A DNA stretch of 64,000 nucleotides from [Clostridium] hylemonae DSM 15053 (GCF_008281175.1 NZ_CP036524.1:2480001-2544000), one strand, 5' to 3'; shown: positions 17,075 to 27,212, numbered from the stretch's first letter. The notes: generated from the sequence alone by a model not told the origin. Program-made: numbers and translations.

Positions 17075-18403
17075 ATGTCGAATTCCATAGCAAAAGATTT
17101 CAAATTTTTCTCTCTTCTCCGCTTCGCGGCGCCTACCATCATTATGATGGTGTTCATGTCGTTATATACGATCGTGGACGGTATTTTTATCTCCAGGCTT
17201 CTGGGCACAAACGCTCTGTCCTCCGCCAACATTGTCTATCCTGTACTGAACCTTGTCATAGCAGTCGGCGTCATGCTTGCCTCCGGAGGCAGTGCCATAA
17301 TCGCGAGGAAATTTGGCGAAAACAAAGGGCAGGAGGCCCGCGAGGACTTTTCACTGCTCATTATCGTTGGAATTGCAGCAGGATTTGTTATTATGACCGC
17401 CGGCAATCTGTTTATAGAACCGATCGTCCGAATGCTCGGAGCAACGGACTTGCTGCTCAATGATGCCGTCAGCTATCTTGGTGTCTCTTTGTTTCTCGCT
17501 CCTGCCTGTATCATGCAGCTGCTCTTTCAGACGTTCTTTGTGACCGCGGGCAGGCCGAATCTGGGTCTTCTGCTCACTATCGGCGGAGGACTGACGAATA
17601 TGGTCCTTGACTATGTCTTTATGGGGCCTCTTCAGATGGGAATCAGCGGCGCCGCGCTGGCCACCGGGATCGGACAGCTTGTACCTGCGGTTTTCGGAGT
17701 CTTTTACTTCTTTTTCTCAAAAGGCTCTCTGCATCTTACAAAGCCGAAGTTCCGGGGAACGGTCATCCTGGAAAGCTGTCTGAACGGCTCTTCTGAGATG
17801 GTGACAAATATATCCGCTGCAGTTGTCACCTACCTGTTCAATATCATGATGCTCCGCTTCCTCGGTGAACCAGGTGTTGCGGCCATCACGATCGTACTGT
17901 ACGGACAGTTTCTGTTCAACGCCATGTATATGGGCTTCTCCATGGGGGTAGCCCCTGTCATCAGCTACAATTACGGAAGCGGCAATCAGAAACTGCTACG
18001 GCGGATATACAGAATATGTATCTCCTTCATCTGTGTATCCGCCGTCATTATAACACTGTTTGCTCTGCTGTCGTCTCCATATATCGTGGAGATCTTCACA
18101 CCGGCAGGCACAGAGACATACGAGATAGCAAGAGGCGGGTTTTTCCTTTTCTCCTTCAACTATCTCTTTGCCGGGATAAATATATTTGCCTCGGCGATGT
18201 TCACCGCATTCTCCAACGGGAAGATATCTGCCATTGTCTCATTTGTCCGTACCTTTGTGCTCATCGTGGCAAATATACTGCTGCTTCCGTACCTGATCGG
18301 GGTGAACGGTATCTGGCTCTCCGTACCTGCGGCCGAGTGCATGACCGTTCTTCTGTCCGTCTATTTCTTTTACAAAAAGAGGAAAGACTATCACTACATC
18401 TGA
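17075..18403 (+). CDS. MATE-family multidrug efflux transporter
   Basis: Integral membrane protein of 442 residues with twelve predicted membrane helices in two similar halves and the usual MATE length. Recognisable parts are the N-terminal APTIIMMVFMSLYTIVDGIFISRLLG, the conserved GGSAIIARKFGE loop, and the related second-half segment MGFSMGVAPVISYNYGSG. It exports cationic compounds using a Na+ or H+ gradient (family knowledge). AAAGGAGG precedes ATG 17075. It is controlled, by inference, from the MerR-type promoter upstream, and an inverted repeat just after the stop ends transcription. Confidence 0.93.
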   Translation: MSNSIAKDFKFFSLLRFAAPTIIMMVFMSLYTIVDGIFISRLLGTNALSSANIVYPVLNLVIAVGVMLASGGSAIIARKFGENKGQEAREDFSLLIIVGIAAGFVIMTAGNLFIEPIVRMLGATDLLLNDAVSYLGVSLFLAPACIMQLLFQTFFVTAGRPNLGLLLTIGGGLTNMVLDYVFMGPLQMGISGAALATGIGQLVPAVFGVFYFFFSKGSLHLTKPKFRGTVILESCLNGSSEMVTNISAAVVTYLFNIMMLRFLGEPGVAAITIVLYGQFLFNAMYMGFSMGVAPVISYNYGSGNQKLLRRIYRICISFICVSAVIITLFALLSSPYIVEIFTPAGTETYEIARGGFFLFSFNYLFAGINIFASAMFTAFSNGKISAIVSFVRTFVLIVANILLLPYLIGVNGIWLSVPAAECMTVLLSVYFFYKKRKDYHYI

Positions 18404-18412
18404 CCGGCAAAA

Positions 18413-18448
18413 AAATAACTGGTAATTATCGGCAATTACCAGTTATTT
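18413..18448. terminator. Bidirectional terminator between MATE and AI-2E-family genes
   Basis: Perfect 15-bp arms (18413-18427 and 18434-18448) with a six-base loop. A-rich sequence lies on one side and T-rich on the other, so it can serve both convergent genes. Confidence 0.75.
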
Positions 18449-19594
18449 CTATTCATTTCTAAGACTCATAATACCTTCCAGCAATATCTTTACATCGTCC
18501 AGTATATAGTCAAACGCCCCAGCCTGGAACAGATTGATGACGATCATTCCTACCGGAACTGCAAATATCATCCCGAGCACACTTCCCACTTTGTATCCGA
18601 CATAGAGCAGCACGAGCGTCACGAGCGGATTCAGGCCCATGCTGTCACCTACAAGCTTTGGCTGGATGAGCTGGCGCACGAGCTGTGTCACGGCGTACAG
18701 CGCCATCAGCGCGATGGCGAGCCTGTAGTTGCCGACCATGAACTTGTAAAGCGCCCACGGTATGAGTGCCGTACCTGTCCCGAAAAAGGGCAGAAAATCA
18801 AGAAACGCGATGAGCAGCGCCAGCAATATCTGGAAATGCACCCCCATCAGCAGGAATCCCACAAGCAGCAGCGCAAACACAACGACCATGATCTTCATCT
18901 GGGCTTTAAAATATCCCCCCACCGCATATTTCATATTGTCGATCACCATACTCATACGGCGCACGACCGGATCAGGAGCTATTTTCTTGGACCATGCGAT
19001 GACTGCTTCCCTGTCCGCGATAAAAAAGTAGGCTGATATAACGGTTACAATGGTGGCGATCAGTACCGAAGGTATCTTCTTGGCAAAGTTTCCTGCCGCC
19101 GTTACGGTCGGTTCACTGATCCTGCCCATCAGATCGCCTACCGTGCTGTCCAGATTACTTACGATGGCGTGCCAGCCGTTCTGGATGCCTTTCGGCAGTA
19201 TGGTAAACACTCCGTCCAGCGTCTTTCCGATGTCACTCAGGCCGCTCTCCAGCTGCTTATACAGATCCGGCATGTTCTGAACCAGTGACACGATCTCCCG
19301 CCACAGCCTGCTCCCCGCAAAATACAGCAGAAAGACGAGCCCCGCAAGTACACCTATGATTATAATGGCGGAACCAAGCTTCTTTACAATTTTAAGTCTC
19401 CGCTCCAGCCAATTGACGACCGGACTTGCAATGAAGGCAATGAACCAGCCTATGACAAAAGGCATAAAGAATGCCAGCAGCCTGACTCCGAGAAATATGA
19501 ACAGGACAGTTCCAAGCAGGCTGAACGCAAGGCTTACGATCACCTTCCAGTACGGTCTGTCGTCATGAAGCTTTTCTTTAATGTCTGTCCGCAT
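18449..19594 (-). CDS. AI-2E-family membrane transporter
   Basis: Membrane protein of 381 residues of the AI-2E/YtvI/PerM superfamily. Helices lie at about 17-55 and 70-95, a long soluble central segment at about 100-170, and a cluster of helices after about 165. The conserved tail is RLAIALMALYAVTQLVRQLIQPKLVGDSMGLNPLVTLVLLYVGYKVGS. Family members have been linked to autoinducer-2 export, Na+/H+ exchange or sporulation (YtvI); the substrate here is unknown. Its start lies three bases past the engB stop and shares its ribosome site region, so it is co-transcribed with engB. Confidence 0.85.
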   Translation of the reverse strand: MRTDIKEKLHDDRPYWKVIVSLAFSLLGTVLFIFLGVRLLAFFMPFVIGWFIAFIASPVVNWLERRLKIVKKLGSAIIIIGVLAGLVFLLYFAGSRLWREIVSLVQNMPDLYKQLESGLSDIGKTLDGVFTILPKGIQNGWHAIVSNLDSTVGDLMGRISEPTVTAAGNFAKKIPSVLIATIVTVISAYFFIADREAVIAWSKKIAPDPVVRRMSMVIDNMKYAVGGYFKAQMKIMVVVFALLLVGFLLMGVHFQILLALLIAFLDFLPFFGTGTALIPWALYKFMVGNYRLAIALMALYAVTQLVRQLIQPKLVGDSMGLNPLVTLVLLYVGYKVGSVLGMIFAVPVGMIVINLFQAGAFDYILDDVKILLEGIMSLRNE

Positions 19595-19597
19595 CCA

Positions 19598-20200
19598 CTA
19601 CTCCACCTCTTGTCTGTCCAGATATTCTGTCTCCACCAGCTCCCATATCTCATCTCTTCCCTGCTTTGTCATGGAAGAGAACGGAATGACCTTTGTCCCC
19701 GGAATGAGATCCAGTCCTGTCCTCAGCATTTTAATGTGCTTATCTACCTGGCTGCGCTTTATTTTATCCAGCTTCGTTGCAATGATGATCGGCTCATACC
19801 CCTGGTCCACGATCCAGTCGTACATCATTCTGTCATTGGCCGACGGCTCATGGCGTATGTCTATGAGCAGAAACACTGCTTTCAGCTGCCCGGAGCCGTG
19901 AAGGTAGCGTTCTATGAGCTGTCCCCATTTCATCTTTTCCTTCTCAGACACCTTCGCGTAGCCGTAACCGGGAAGGTCTACAAGATACATTTCATTATTG
20001 ATATTGTAGAAGTTGATCGTCTGTGTCTTTCCGGGAGTCGCTGAAATTCTCGCATAGGATTTCCGGTTCATCAGCGCATTGATGAGCGATGATTTACCTA
20101 CATTGGACTTTCCTGCAAACGCTATCTCAGGGTGATCGTTGTCCGGCAGTATACTTGTGATGCCGCACACTGTCTCTAAATTAATATTTCTGATAATCAT
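19598..20200 (-). CDS. engB: Ribosome biogenesis GTPase EngB/YsxC
   Basis: Small TrmE-Era-EngA-like GTPase (200 residues) needed for late assembly of the large ribosomal subunit. Motifs are G1 GKSNVGKSS (about 30-38), G2 region TPGKTQTINFY, G3 DLPGYG, G4 TKLDK and G5 FSS. Length matches the family. It follows lon by 28 bases; lon-engB is a common Firmicute gene order. The gene closes the clp/lon protein-quality cluster with the AI-2E-family gene. Confidence 0.96.
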   Translation of the reverse strand: MIIRNINLETVCGITSILPDNDHPEIAFAGKSNVGKSSLINALMNRKSYARISATPGKTQTINFYNINNEMYLVDLPGYGYAKVSEKEKMKWGQLIERYLHGSGQLKAVFLLIDIRHEPSANDRMMYDWIVDQGYEPIIIATKLDKIKRSQVDKHIKMLRTGLDLIPGTKVIPFSSMTKQGRDEIWELVETEYLDRQEVE

Positions 20201-20228
20201 ATCTTTTCCTCTTTGCTGTCATCGGCAG

Positions 20229-22562
20229 CTATACCAACGCTATTTTTAATACTTCGTCCATGTGGGATACAGGGAGTATCTCCATGCCTTTCTTTATCTC
20301 CGAAGAGATGTCTTCCAGATCCACTTTATTTTCCTGCGGTATGATCACGGTACGGATGCCGGCATTCTTAGCCGCGAGCAGCTTTTCTTTCAGCCCGCCG
20401 ATAGGAAGCACGCGGCCGCGGAGTGTGATCTCGCCTGTCATGGCCACATCTGCCCTCACCCTGCGCTCCGTCACGGCCGATATCATCGCCGTAGCCATCG
20501 TGATGCCCGCAGACGGACCGTCCTTTGGCACCGCCCCTTCAGGAATGTGGATATGTATGTCGTGTTCCTTAAAGAACATCTCTTCTATCTTGTGTGCCGC
20601 GCTGACAGACCGGATATAGCTGATACCTGTCCTGGCGGATTCTTTCATCACGTCGCCCAGCTGGCCGGTAAGCAGTATCTCTCCCTCGCCAGGCATGATA
20701 TTTACTTCTATCTGGAGCGTATCGCCGCCCACACTTGTCCATGCAAGTCCGCGCACGATCCCGACTTCATCCGACGCATTGGCCATCTGGTATGTATACA
20801 GCTCTTTGCCGAGATACAGGTGAAGATTGCGCTCTGTGACATGTATGGCAGGCTTCTTTGTCTCAAGGATCTCCCTGGCGGCTTTTCTGCATATTTCGCC
20901 GAGCTTTCGCTCCAGCTGGCGTACACCCGCCTCTTTCGTATAATTTCTCGCCATCTTCCAGACAGCTCTCCGGCTCACGGTGAGCTGTTCCGGCTTCAGC
21001 CCGTGGCGCCGAAGCTGCTTGGGAAGCAGATGCTCCATGGCAATGTGCATTTTTTCATTCTCAGTGTAACTGCTCACCTCGATGACTTCCATTCGGTCGA
21101 GCAGAGGTCTTGGGATCGTCTGCAGTGTATTCGCAGTCGTAACGAACAATACTTCCGACAGGTCCACCGGCACTTCTATATAGTGGTCGCGGAACTTGGA
21201 GTTCTGCTCACTGTCCAGCACCTCCAGCAGCGCAGAAAAAGTGTCCCCCTTGTAGTCATTGCTCACTTTGTCTATCTCGTCGAGCAGCATGAGCGGGTTC
21301 TTGACGCCCGCGGACTTAAGTCCCGTGGCGATCCTTCCCGGCATGGCGCCTACGTATGTTCTCCTGTGTCCGCGTATCTCGGCCTCATCACGCACTCCGC
21401 CGAGGGAAATTCTCACATAAGGCTTTTTCAGCGCCCTTGCCAGTGATTTTGCTATGGATGTCTTGCCGGTGCCCGGAGGTCCGACGAGGCAGAGTATAGG
21501 TGTGTCCCCCTTCTTTGTGAGGGCGCGCACTGCCAGGAATTCCAGCACTCTCTCCTTCACTTTTTCCAGGCCGTAGTGATCTTCATCCAGCACTCTCTTG
21601 GCATAGGCGATGTCTTTGTGGTCTCTGCCTGCGTTGTCCCACGGCATCTCAAGAAGTGTCTCAATATACGTGCGTACGACGCCGGTCTCCGCCGGATTGC
21701 CCATCGTGTTCTTAAACCGCTTGATCTCCTTGTTCAGCTTTTCCTTTACTTCCGCAGGGGCTTTCAGTTTATCCGCCGCCTCCTGGAACTCATCGGCGTC
21801 CGACATCGTATTGTCGTCGCCGAGCTCCTCGCGGATGATCTTCATCTCCTCCCGGAGAATATACTCTCTCTGATTTTTATCCACCCGCTCTTTCACTTTC
21901 GCCTGGATCTCTTCTTTTATATTGATGATCTGAATCTCACTTACGAGCCTTCCGACCACCTTATCGTACCGCTTCAGCACGTCCGGCTCTTCCAGCAGTT
22001 CCTGGGCATTCTCCCAGGAGAGCGGTATATTGGCCGCTATCTCGTCCACAAGGCGGCGCAGGTCTTTGATCTCCTCCATCTGAAGCGCCAGATCCTTGGA
22101 CAGCTTCGGATTGCGGGGAAGATACTCCCGGAACAGATCCTTAAGTCCCCGCAGCATCGCCTCCATGTTGAGCGGGTTTTCCTTCGCGCCGACCGCTTCC
22201 TCTGCGTTGTCGATATCCGCCACCTCAACGACATTGGCGCGCAAATACGGCTCGTCATATTCCATACAGTCCATTCTGGCACGCGTCTCACCTGTCACCA
22301 AAATTCTGCTTATTTTCTTCGGTAATTTCACGATCTGCTTGATGGATGCAATACAGCCCACCGCGCAGATGTCATTCATGCCCGGATTCTCTTTCTCAAT
22401 ATCCTTTTGAGCTGTCAGAAAAATCTTCTGATTTTCCTGCATCGCCTGCTCAATTGCCTCAATTGATTTCTCCCTGCTGACGTCAAAATGAGTAACCATT
22501 CCGGGCAATACGACCATGCCGCGCAGGGCAACCATCGGTAAACTATTCACTTCATTTGTCAT
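20229..22562 (-). CDS. lon: ATP-dependent Lon protease (LonA)
   Basis: LonA of 777 residues that degrades damaged and regulatory proteins in the cytosol. In order: N-terminal substrate-binding LAN domain (about 1-200), coiled coil, AAA+ module with Walker A GPPGTGKT and Walker B LMLLDEIDK, and the C-terminal protease with the Ser of PKDGPSAG and the Lys of GLKEKLLAA. Ribosome site AGGAG lies close before the ATG. A 43-base REP-like palindrome sits immediately upstream, and a terminator-like hairpin lies after clpX, so lon may be expressed separately from clpPX. Confidence 0.97.
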   Translation of the reverse strand: MTNEVNSLPMVALRGMVVLPGMVTHFDVSREKSIEAIEQAMQENQKIFLTAQKDIEKENPGMNDICAVGCIASIKQIVKLPKKISRILVTGETRARMDCMEYDEPYLRANVVEVADIDNAEEAVGAKENPLNMEAMLRGLKDLFREYLPRNPKLSKDLALQMEEIKDLRRLVDEIAANIPLSWENAQELLEEPDVLKRYDKVVGRLVSEIQIINIKEEIQAKVKERVDKNQREYILREEMKIIREELGDDNTMSDADEFQEAADKLKAPAEVKEKLNKEIKRFKNTMGNPAETGVVRTYIETLLEMPWDNAGRDHKDIAYAKRVLDEDHYGLEKVKERVLEFLAVRALTKKGDTPILCLVGPPGTGKTSIAKSLARALKKPYVRISLGGVRDEAEIRGHRRTYVGAMPGRIATGLKSAGVKNPLMLLDEIDKVSNDYKGDTFSALLEVLDSEQNSKFRDHYIEVPVDLSEVLFVTTANTLQTIPRPLLDRMEVIEVSSYTENEKMHIAMEHLLPKQLRRHGLKPEQLTVSRRAVWKMARNYTKEAGVRQLERKLGEICRKAAREILETKKPAIHVTERNLHLYLGKELYTYQMANASDEVGIVRGLAWTSVGGDTLQIEVNIMPGEGEILLTGQLGDVMKESARTGISYIRSVSAAHKIEEMFFKEHDIHIHIPEGAVPKDGPSAGITMATAMISAVTERRVRADVAMTGEITLRGRVLPIGGLKEKLLAAKNAGIRTVIIPQENKVDLEDISSEIKKGMEILPVSHMDEVLKIALV

Positions 22563-22580
22563 ACAATTTCTCCTATTTTG

Positions 22581-22623
22581 AAAGGGGTCAGACCCCTATG
22601 GTACATAGGGGTCTGACCCCTTT
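22581..22623. repeat. REP-like palindrome (two inverted GGGGTCAGACCCC units) between clpX and lon
   Basis: A perfect 20-bp inverted repeat (22581-22600 and 22604-22623) with a three-base loop. Each arm contains the near-palindromic unit GGGGTCAGACCCC, giving a REPIN-like arrangement of two inverted units. It ends 18 bases before the lon start codon, next to its ribosome binding site. This motif class is known from REP elements moved by RAYT (Y1) transposases; no such transposase is in the window. It could fold in the lon mRNA leader. Confidence 0.75.
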
Positions 22624-22630
22624 GACAATT

Positions 22631-22670
22631 TAAAACAAGCGGGCACAAAACTGATTCTGCACCCGCCTTT
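22631..22670 (-). terminator. Probable terminator after clpX
   Basis: Read leftward, GCGGGTGCA pairs with TGTGCCCGC (two wobble pairs) around a loop of about ten bases, followed by TTGTTTT. It lies directly after the clpX stop. Confidence 0.6.
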
Positions 22671-22672
22671 TA

Positions 22673-23932
22673 TTAAGCACTTTCTGATCTGACGGCAGTG
22701 TGTTCACACTCCGGCTCTCCGATTCCTTTTACTACCTCTTTTGTGATACGGCATGTCTTCAATGTCTCATCTGACGGAGCGCGGTACATGATATCCATCA
22801 TGACATTCTCCATGATCGCGCGCAGTCCTCTGGCGCCCGTCTTACGCTTCAGGGATGTCTCTGCTATCTCTTCCAGCGCATCTTCGTCAAAGATAAGATC
22901 CACGCCGTCCAGCTCGAGCAGTTTCTGATACTGCTTGGCTAACGCGCTTCTCGGTTCTGTGAGGATACGCATGAGCGCTTCTTTGTCGAGCATCTGGAGT
23001 GCTACCGTCACCGGTACACGTCCCACAAGCTCAGGGATGATTCCATACTTCACGAGATCCTGCGGCAATACCTGATTCAGCAGACGGTCCACGTCGTTCT
23101 CGTGCTTCTCAGTGATATCTGCGTTGAATCCGATCGCCTTCTTGTCTATCCGGTTCTCGACTATCTTTTCGATCCCCTCAAATGCGCCTCCGCATATGAA
23201 AAGGATATTTGTCGTGTCGATCTGTATCAGCTCCTGATGCGGATGCTTTCTTCCCCCCTGAGGCGGCACATTGGCAACCGTGCCTTCGACGATCTTTAGC
23301 AGCGCCTGCTGTACACCCTCACCGGATACATCTCTTGTGATAGAAGGATTCTCGGACTTTCTCGTGATCTTATCGATCTCATCGATATAGATGATGCCGT
23401 ATTCCGCTCTCTCCACATCGCCGTCGGCGGCCTGGATGATCTTCAGAAGAATGTTCTCCACATCCTCCCCCACATACCCTGCCTCTGTGAGCGCAGTCGC
23501 GTCCGCGATGGCAAACGGTACGTTCAGTATCTTGGCCAGTGTCTGGGCGAGCAGCGTCTTGCCACATCCCGTCGGCCCGAGCATGAGGATATTGCTCTTG
23601 TTGAGCTCCACCCCCAGGTCTTTCTGCGCCATTATCCGTTTGTAATGATTGTAAACAGCTACAGAGAGCACTTTCTTCGCCTCATCCTGCCCGATGACAT
23701 ACTCATCGAGAAAATCTTTGATCTCTTCCGGTTTCAGAAGATTGATATCGGCAAACGGATTCCAGTGCCTTCTGTCGTCATATTCAAATTCTTCTTCAAT
23801 GATCTCTGCACATACATCGATACACTCGTCGCAGATATAGGCTCCGTTCGGACCCGCGATCAGCTTGCGCACCTGCGACTGTGTCTTATTGCAAAACGAA
23901 CATCTTACCTGGTCGTCGTTCTTTCCTGCCAT
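22673..23932 (-). CDS. clpX: ClpXP protease ATPase subunit ClpX
   Basis: AAA+ unfoldase (419 residues from the chosen start) that feeds substrates to ClpP. It has an N-terminal zinc-binding domain with two CxxC pairs (CSFCNK and CDEC), Walker A GPTGCGKT, Walker [10 protein letters not shown], the [22 protein letters not shown] region, the ClpP-docking IGF loop (KKAIGFN), and sensor-2 GARGLRAI. I prefer the start at 23932 (MAGKND), where GAGGTG precedes the ATG; an ATG seven codons upstream is also in frame. It follows clpP by about 30 bases in the standard tig-clpP-clpX order. Confidence 0.97.
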   Translation of the reverse strand: MAGKNDDQVRCSFCNKTQSQVRKLIAGPNGAYICDECIDVCAEIIEEEFEYDDRRHWNPFADINLLKPEEIKDFLDEYVIGQDEAKKVLSVAVYNHYKRIMAQKDLGVELNKSNILMLGPTGCGKTLLAQTLAKILNVPFAIADATALTEAGYVGEDVENILLKIIQAADGDVERAEYGIIYIDEIDKITRKSENPSITRDVSGEGVQQALLKIVEGTVANVPPQGGRKHPHQELIQIDTTNILFICGGAFEGIEKIVENRIDKKAIGFNADITEKHENDVDRLLNQVLPQDLVKYGIIPELVGRVPVTVALQMLDKEALMRILTEPRSALAKQYQKLLELDGVDLIFDEDALEEIAETSLKRKTGARGLRAIMENVMMDIMYRAPSDETLKTCRITKEVVKGIGEPECEHTAVRSESA

Positions 23933-23964
23933 GCTTTCACCTCTCTGGGACATTCCGCCGGCTT

Positions 23965-24546
23965 TTAGCGGTTCTTGATGACTTCATCAATGAGACCGTA
24001 AGCCTTTGCTTCCTCCGCAGACATAAAATTATCACGTTCTGTGTCAATACGGATAACATCCAGCGGCTGTCCTGTATTCTCCGCCAGGATCTGGTTCAGT
24101 CTCTGGCGGGTTTTTAAAATATGTTCAGCAGCGATCTGAATCTCGGTTGCCTGTCCCTGCGCACCGCCTGACGGCTGGTGGATCATGATCTCTGCGTTGG
24201 GCAGCGCAAGACGCTTTCCTTTTGTTCCTCCTGCGAGAAGGAAGGAGCCCATGCTCGCAGCCATACCGATACAGATCGTTTCTATATCAGATTTGATATA
24301 CTGCATCGTGTCATAGATGGCAAGGCCTGCCGACACTGAACCTCCCGGACTGTTGATATACAGATGGATATCCTTCTCCGGGTCCTCTGCCTCAAGGAAT
24401 AATAACTGAGCCACGATCACACTCGCGGACACGTCAGTTACCTCTTCCCCCAAAAATATGATTCTGTCTTTTAATAATCTTGAATAGATGTCGTAGGAGC
24501 GTTCTCCGCGGCTGGTCTGTTCAATGACATAAGGTACTAAACTCAT
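23965..24546 (-). CDS. clpP: ClpP protease proteolytic subunit
   Basis: Serine protease of 193 residues that forms the double-heptameric chamber used with ClpX. The catalytic triad is visible: Ser in GMAASMGSF, His in [10 protein letters not shown], Asp in [17 protein letters not shown]. The N-terminal start [24 protein letters not shown] is typical and no propeptide is apparent. The GGAGGAGAC ribosome site precedes ATG. Second gene of the tig-clpP-clpX run. Confidence 0.98.
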   Translation of the reverse strand: MSLVPYVIEQTSRGERSYDIYSRLLKDRIIFLGEEVTDVSASVIVAQLLFLEAEDPEKDIHLYINSPGGSVSAGLAIYDTMQYIKSDIETICIGMAASMGSFLLAGGTKGKRLALPNAEIMIHQPSGGAQGQATEIQIAAEHILKTRQRLNQILAENTGQPLDVIRIDTERDNFMSAEEAKAYGLIDEVIKNR

Positions 24547-24578
24547 GTATTCGTCTCCTCCTGACTGTGCGATACGGC

Positions 24579-25865
24579 TTATTTCTCTACAGCGTTCTCC
24601 ACAAGGAACGTCACTGCTTCCTGAACAGCCATATCTTCCTTCATCTGATTCTTTTCATTCTCGCCCATAAACTCTTTCAGTTTATCGACTTCCATCTTAT
24701 ATGACTCGGCCATCTTAGCCAGTTCTTCGTCAACTTTCTCATCACTGATCTCGATGTTCTCAGCTTTTGCGATCGCTTCCAGCACAAGACGTGTCTCAAT
24801 GCGCTTGATCGCCTGCGGTCTCATCTCCTCGAGCATCTTCTCTGCCGTCATGCCTGTAAACTGGAAATACTGTTCCAGAGAGATACCCTGAGACTGGATC
24901 CTCTGCGCAAAATCATCAGCCATCTGTCTTACCTGTGTCTCGATCATGGCCTTCGGGATTTCCATCTCTGCATTCTTAACAGCCTGCTCTACGACCTGAT
25001 CTTCCTTCTTCGTCTTGCCTTCCGCAGCTTTCTCATCTTTGATCTTTACCTTAACATCAGCTTTATATTCTTCTAATGTATCAAATTCTGAAACTTCCGC
25101 CGCAAATTCATCATCTATCTCCGGAAGCTCCTTCGCCTTGATCTCATGTACCGTACACTTAAATACCGCTTCTTTTCCCTTCAGTTCCTCTGCGTGATAA
25201 TCTTCCGGGAATGTGACATTGACTTCCACCTCTTTGCCCGCCTCTGCTCCTACAAGCTGCTCCTCAAATCCGGGGATAAAAGAGTTGGAACCGATCGTCA
25301 GCGGGTAATTTTCACCCTTGCCGCCCTCAAACGCTGCGCCGTCAACAAATCCTTCAAAGTCGAGGATGACCTCGTCTCCATTCTGTACCGGACGGTCTTC
25401 GACTGCAACCGTTCTCGCGTTCTTCTCTGCCTCTTCCTGAATTCTGGCATCAACTTCCTTCTGTGTCACGCGTGTGGAGACCTTGTCTACTTCCAGTCCC
25501 TTATACTCACCGAGCGTCACTTCCGGTTTTGTAGCTACTTCTGCCGTAAAGACAAATGGTTTGCCCTTTTCGATCTGAACAACATTGATATCCGGCTGGG
25601 ACACGATGTTCAGCTCACACTCCTCATATGCATCAGAATAAGCCTTTGGAATCAGCTCATTTGCCGCATCATCATAAAAGATCTCCGCACCGTACATTTT
25701 TTCGATCATCTGGCGCGGCACTTTTCCCTTGCGGAATCCCGGCATATTGATTTTTTTCCTCTGCTTCATATATGCACTCTGAAGCGCTTTCTCTAAATCA
25801 TCGGCAGGAACTTCGATGGTAAGTTTTGCCATGTTTTTTTCTAACTTTTCTACCTGTAAACTCAT
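24579..25865 (-). CDS. tig: Trigger factor (ribosome-associated chaperone and peptidyl-prolyl isomerase)
   Basis: Full-length trigger factor (428 residues). It has the N-terminal ribosome-binding domain with the signature [14 protein letters not shown] (about 40-53), a FKBP-type isomerase domain (about 150-245, starting at [14 protein letters not shown]), and the long helical C-terminal chaperone arms. It binds at the peptide exit tunnel and helps nascent chains fold. AGGAGG-type ribosome site and ATG at 25865. Upstream partner of clpPX, with which it probably shares transcription. Confidence 0.97.
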   Translation of the reverse strand: MSLQVEKLEKNMAKLTIEVPADDLEKALQSAYMKQRKKINMPGFRKGKVPRQMIEKMYGAEIFYDDAANELIPKAYSDAYEECELNIVSQPDINVVQIEKGKPFVFTAEVATKPEVTLGEYKGLEVDKVSTRVTQKEVDARIQEEAEKNARTVAVEDRPVQNGDEVILDFEGFVDGAAFEGGKGENYPLTIGSNSFIPGFEEQLVGAEAGKEVEVNVTFPEDYHAEELKGKEAVFKCTVHEIKAKELPEIDDEFAAEVSEFDTLEEYKADVKVKIKDEKAAEGKTKKEDQVVEQAVKNAEMEIPKAMIETQVRQMADDFAQRIQSQGISLEQYFQFTGMTAEKMLEEMRPQAIKRIETRLVLEAIAKAENIEISDEKVDEELAKMAESYKMEVDKLKEFMGENEKNQMKEDMAVQEAVTFLVENAVEK

Positions 25866-25969
25866 TTTTGCTATTTCCTCCTGTTTCTGTCCCGCCTTTC
25901 AACCGCCGGAAAGATGGGCATGCTACATTACATTCACTAAAGAAGTATAACACAAACCTCTCTAAATAT

Positions 25970-26644
25970 CTAGCCTTGAATTTCATCTAGCCTAAGTATT
26001 TTTATAACAAGGTTGTCCATATCATCTTCGTCAATGGAATACTCATTTCTCTTATCCGCATTTACCTTCACTATGACCGTCTTCGCGTCCTGGAATTCCA
26101 TCTCAGAAGACGCCACATCGAGCAGTTCATAGGCGTGGTTAACAATATCGTTCAGGATCTGCTGCCTCACCTCATCATCCGTTCCCTTGTAGACTCCGTC
26201 CTTCACATCCTGAGCGATCTTAATGGAATCCTCGGTCAAAAGCTGCTGAAAACGTATGAACACGTCCGACGGCTGGATCTCCACCGGCACCTCGAACTCC
26301 TTCTTCCCAGTCTTGTCCGCCTCTCCCACGCTGTAGCGCATCACGGAAAATATCTTTGATACGAGTTCCGCAAACTGGCTCGTCTTTAAGTCCCCCATGT
26401 CGATCTCATTCGTAATGTTGTTGGCGACAAATGTATCGATAAATTCCTTGTACTGTGCTTTCAGGGCTTCCGTCGTGGAGCCTTCTATCATCTCCTGCGC
26501 CTTCTGCGTCTGTCCCTGAAAGTTCAGGTCCAGCACCCCTTTCACATATCCCGACGCGTCAAAGTCACGGCCGCACCCGGCGCTGCCGGCCGCCAGCATG
26601 ATGCAGAGAATAACGAGCAGCGCCGGTCTCAAATGTTTCTTCAT
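25970..26644 (-). CDS. Putative lipoprotein of unknown function
   Basis: I do not recognise the family. From ATG 26644 the product is 224 residues. It has a lipoprotein-like signal (basic start, hydrophobic core, SAGC near residue 24) followed by a hydrophilic, helix-rich domain with many acidic residues and regularly spaced QEMIEG, QILNDIVNHAYELL segments. It is probably anchored on the outer face of the membrane. An alternative ATG at 26671 overlaps the stop of the DJ-1 gene by eight bases, but AAGGAT before 26644 and the signal-peptide geometry favour the later start. It sits between the DJ-1-family gene and tig. Confidence 0.7.
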   Translation of the reverse strand: MKKHLRPALLVILCIMLAAGSAGCGRDFDASGYVKGVLDLNFQGQTQKAQEMIEGSTTEALKAQYKEFIDTFVANNITNEIDMGDLKTSQFAELVSKIFSVMRYSVGEADKTGKKEFEVPVEIQPSDVFIRFQQLLTEDSIKIAQDVKDGVYKGTDDEVRQQILNDIVNHAYELLDVASSEMEFQDAKTVIVKVNADKRNEYSIDEDDMDNLVIKILRLDEIQG

Positions 26645-26663
26645 ATTACGATCCTTTTTCTTC

Positions 26664-27212
26664 TTATTCATAGACGATGGACTCTGCGATCTCTTTAGCC
26701 TTATCCTTGCCCATAAGCTGCTCGATGATCTTCAGTGAAAAGTCAATGGCTGTTCCCGCCCCGCGGCCTGTGATGATATTTCCATCCACCGTGACCGGCG
26801 CGCCGGTAAGAACTGCCCCCTGGATCTTTGTCTCCATCGTCGGATAACATGTCACTCTCCTGCCCTTTAGAAGCCCGAGATTGCCGAGTATAGTCGGCGC
26901 GGCGCAGATGGCAGCCACAGTCTTGCCTTCTTCTATAAAGTCTTTGACTACCCTGCGCACTCCGTTGTGTTCCTCCAGATTGCGCGTGCCCGGCATTCCC
27001 CCCGGAAGTACGATCATATCAAACTCGACAAAGTTCACCTCGTCAAAAAGGTCTTCCGTCTGGACATTGATCCCGTGCGCCCCGTGCACGACATACTCCT
27101 CTGCGGCGGATACTGTGTCCACATATATCTTTGCCCGCCGCAGCAGATCTACGACTGTAAGTGCCTCGATCTCCTCAAATCCGTCCGCCAAAATAACGCT
27201 TACTCTCTTCAT
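26664..27212 (-). CDS. DJ-1/PfpI (ThiJ)-family protein
   Basis: Protein of 182 residues of the DJ-1 superfamily. It has the conserved opening VILADGFEEIEALTVVDLLRRA with the catalytic-pocket Glu, IVLPGGMPGTRNL, and the nucleophile-elbow Cys in VAAICAAPTIL. Members act as glyoxalase/deglycase-type stress proteins or have unknown roles; the exact activity cannot be set from sequence. Strong AAGGAGG site before ATG. The first gene of the minus-strand run leading into tig-clpP-clpX, so a proteostasis or stress role fits the neighbourhood (inference). Confidence 0.87.
   Translation of the reverse strand: MKRVSVILADGFEEIEALTVVDLLRRAKIYVDTVSAAEEYVVHGAHGINVQTEDLFDEVNFVEFDMIVLPGGMPGTRNLEEHNGVRRVVKDFIEEGKTVAAICAAPTILGNLGLLKGRRVTCYPTMETKIQGAVLTGAPVTVDGNIITGRGAGTAIDFSLKIIEQLMGKDKAKEIAESIVYE

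Noticed and set aside
20262-21446. A 394-codon open frame on the plus strand opposite lon
   Set aside because: Antisense to conserved lon, His/Arg/Leu-rich composition typical of shadow frames.
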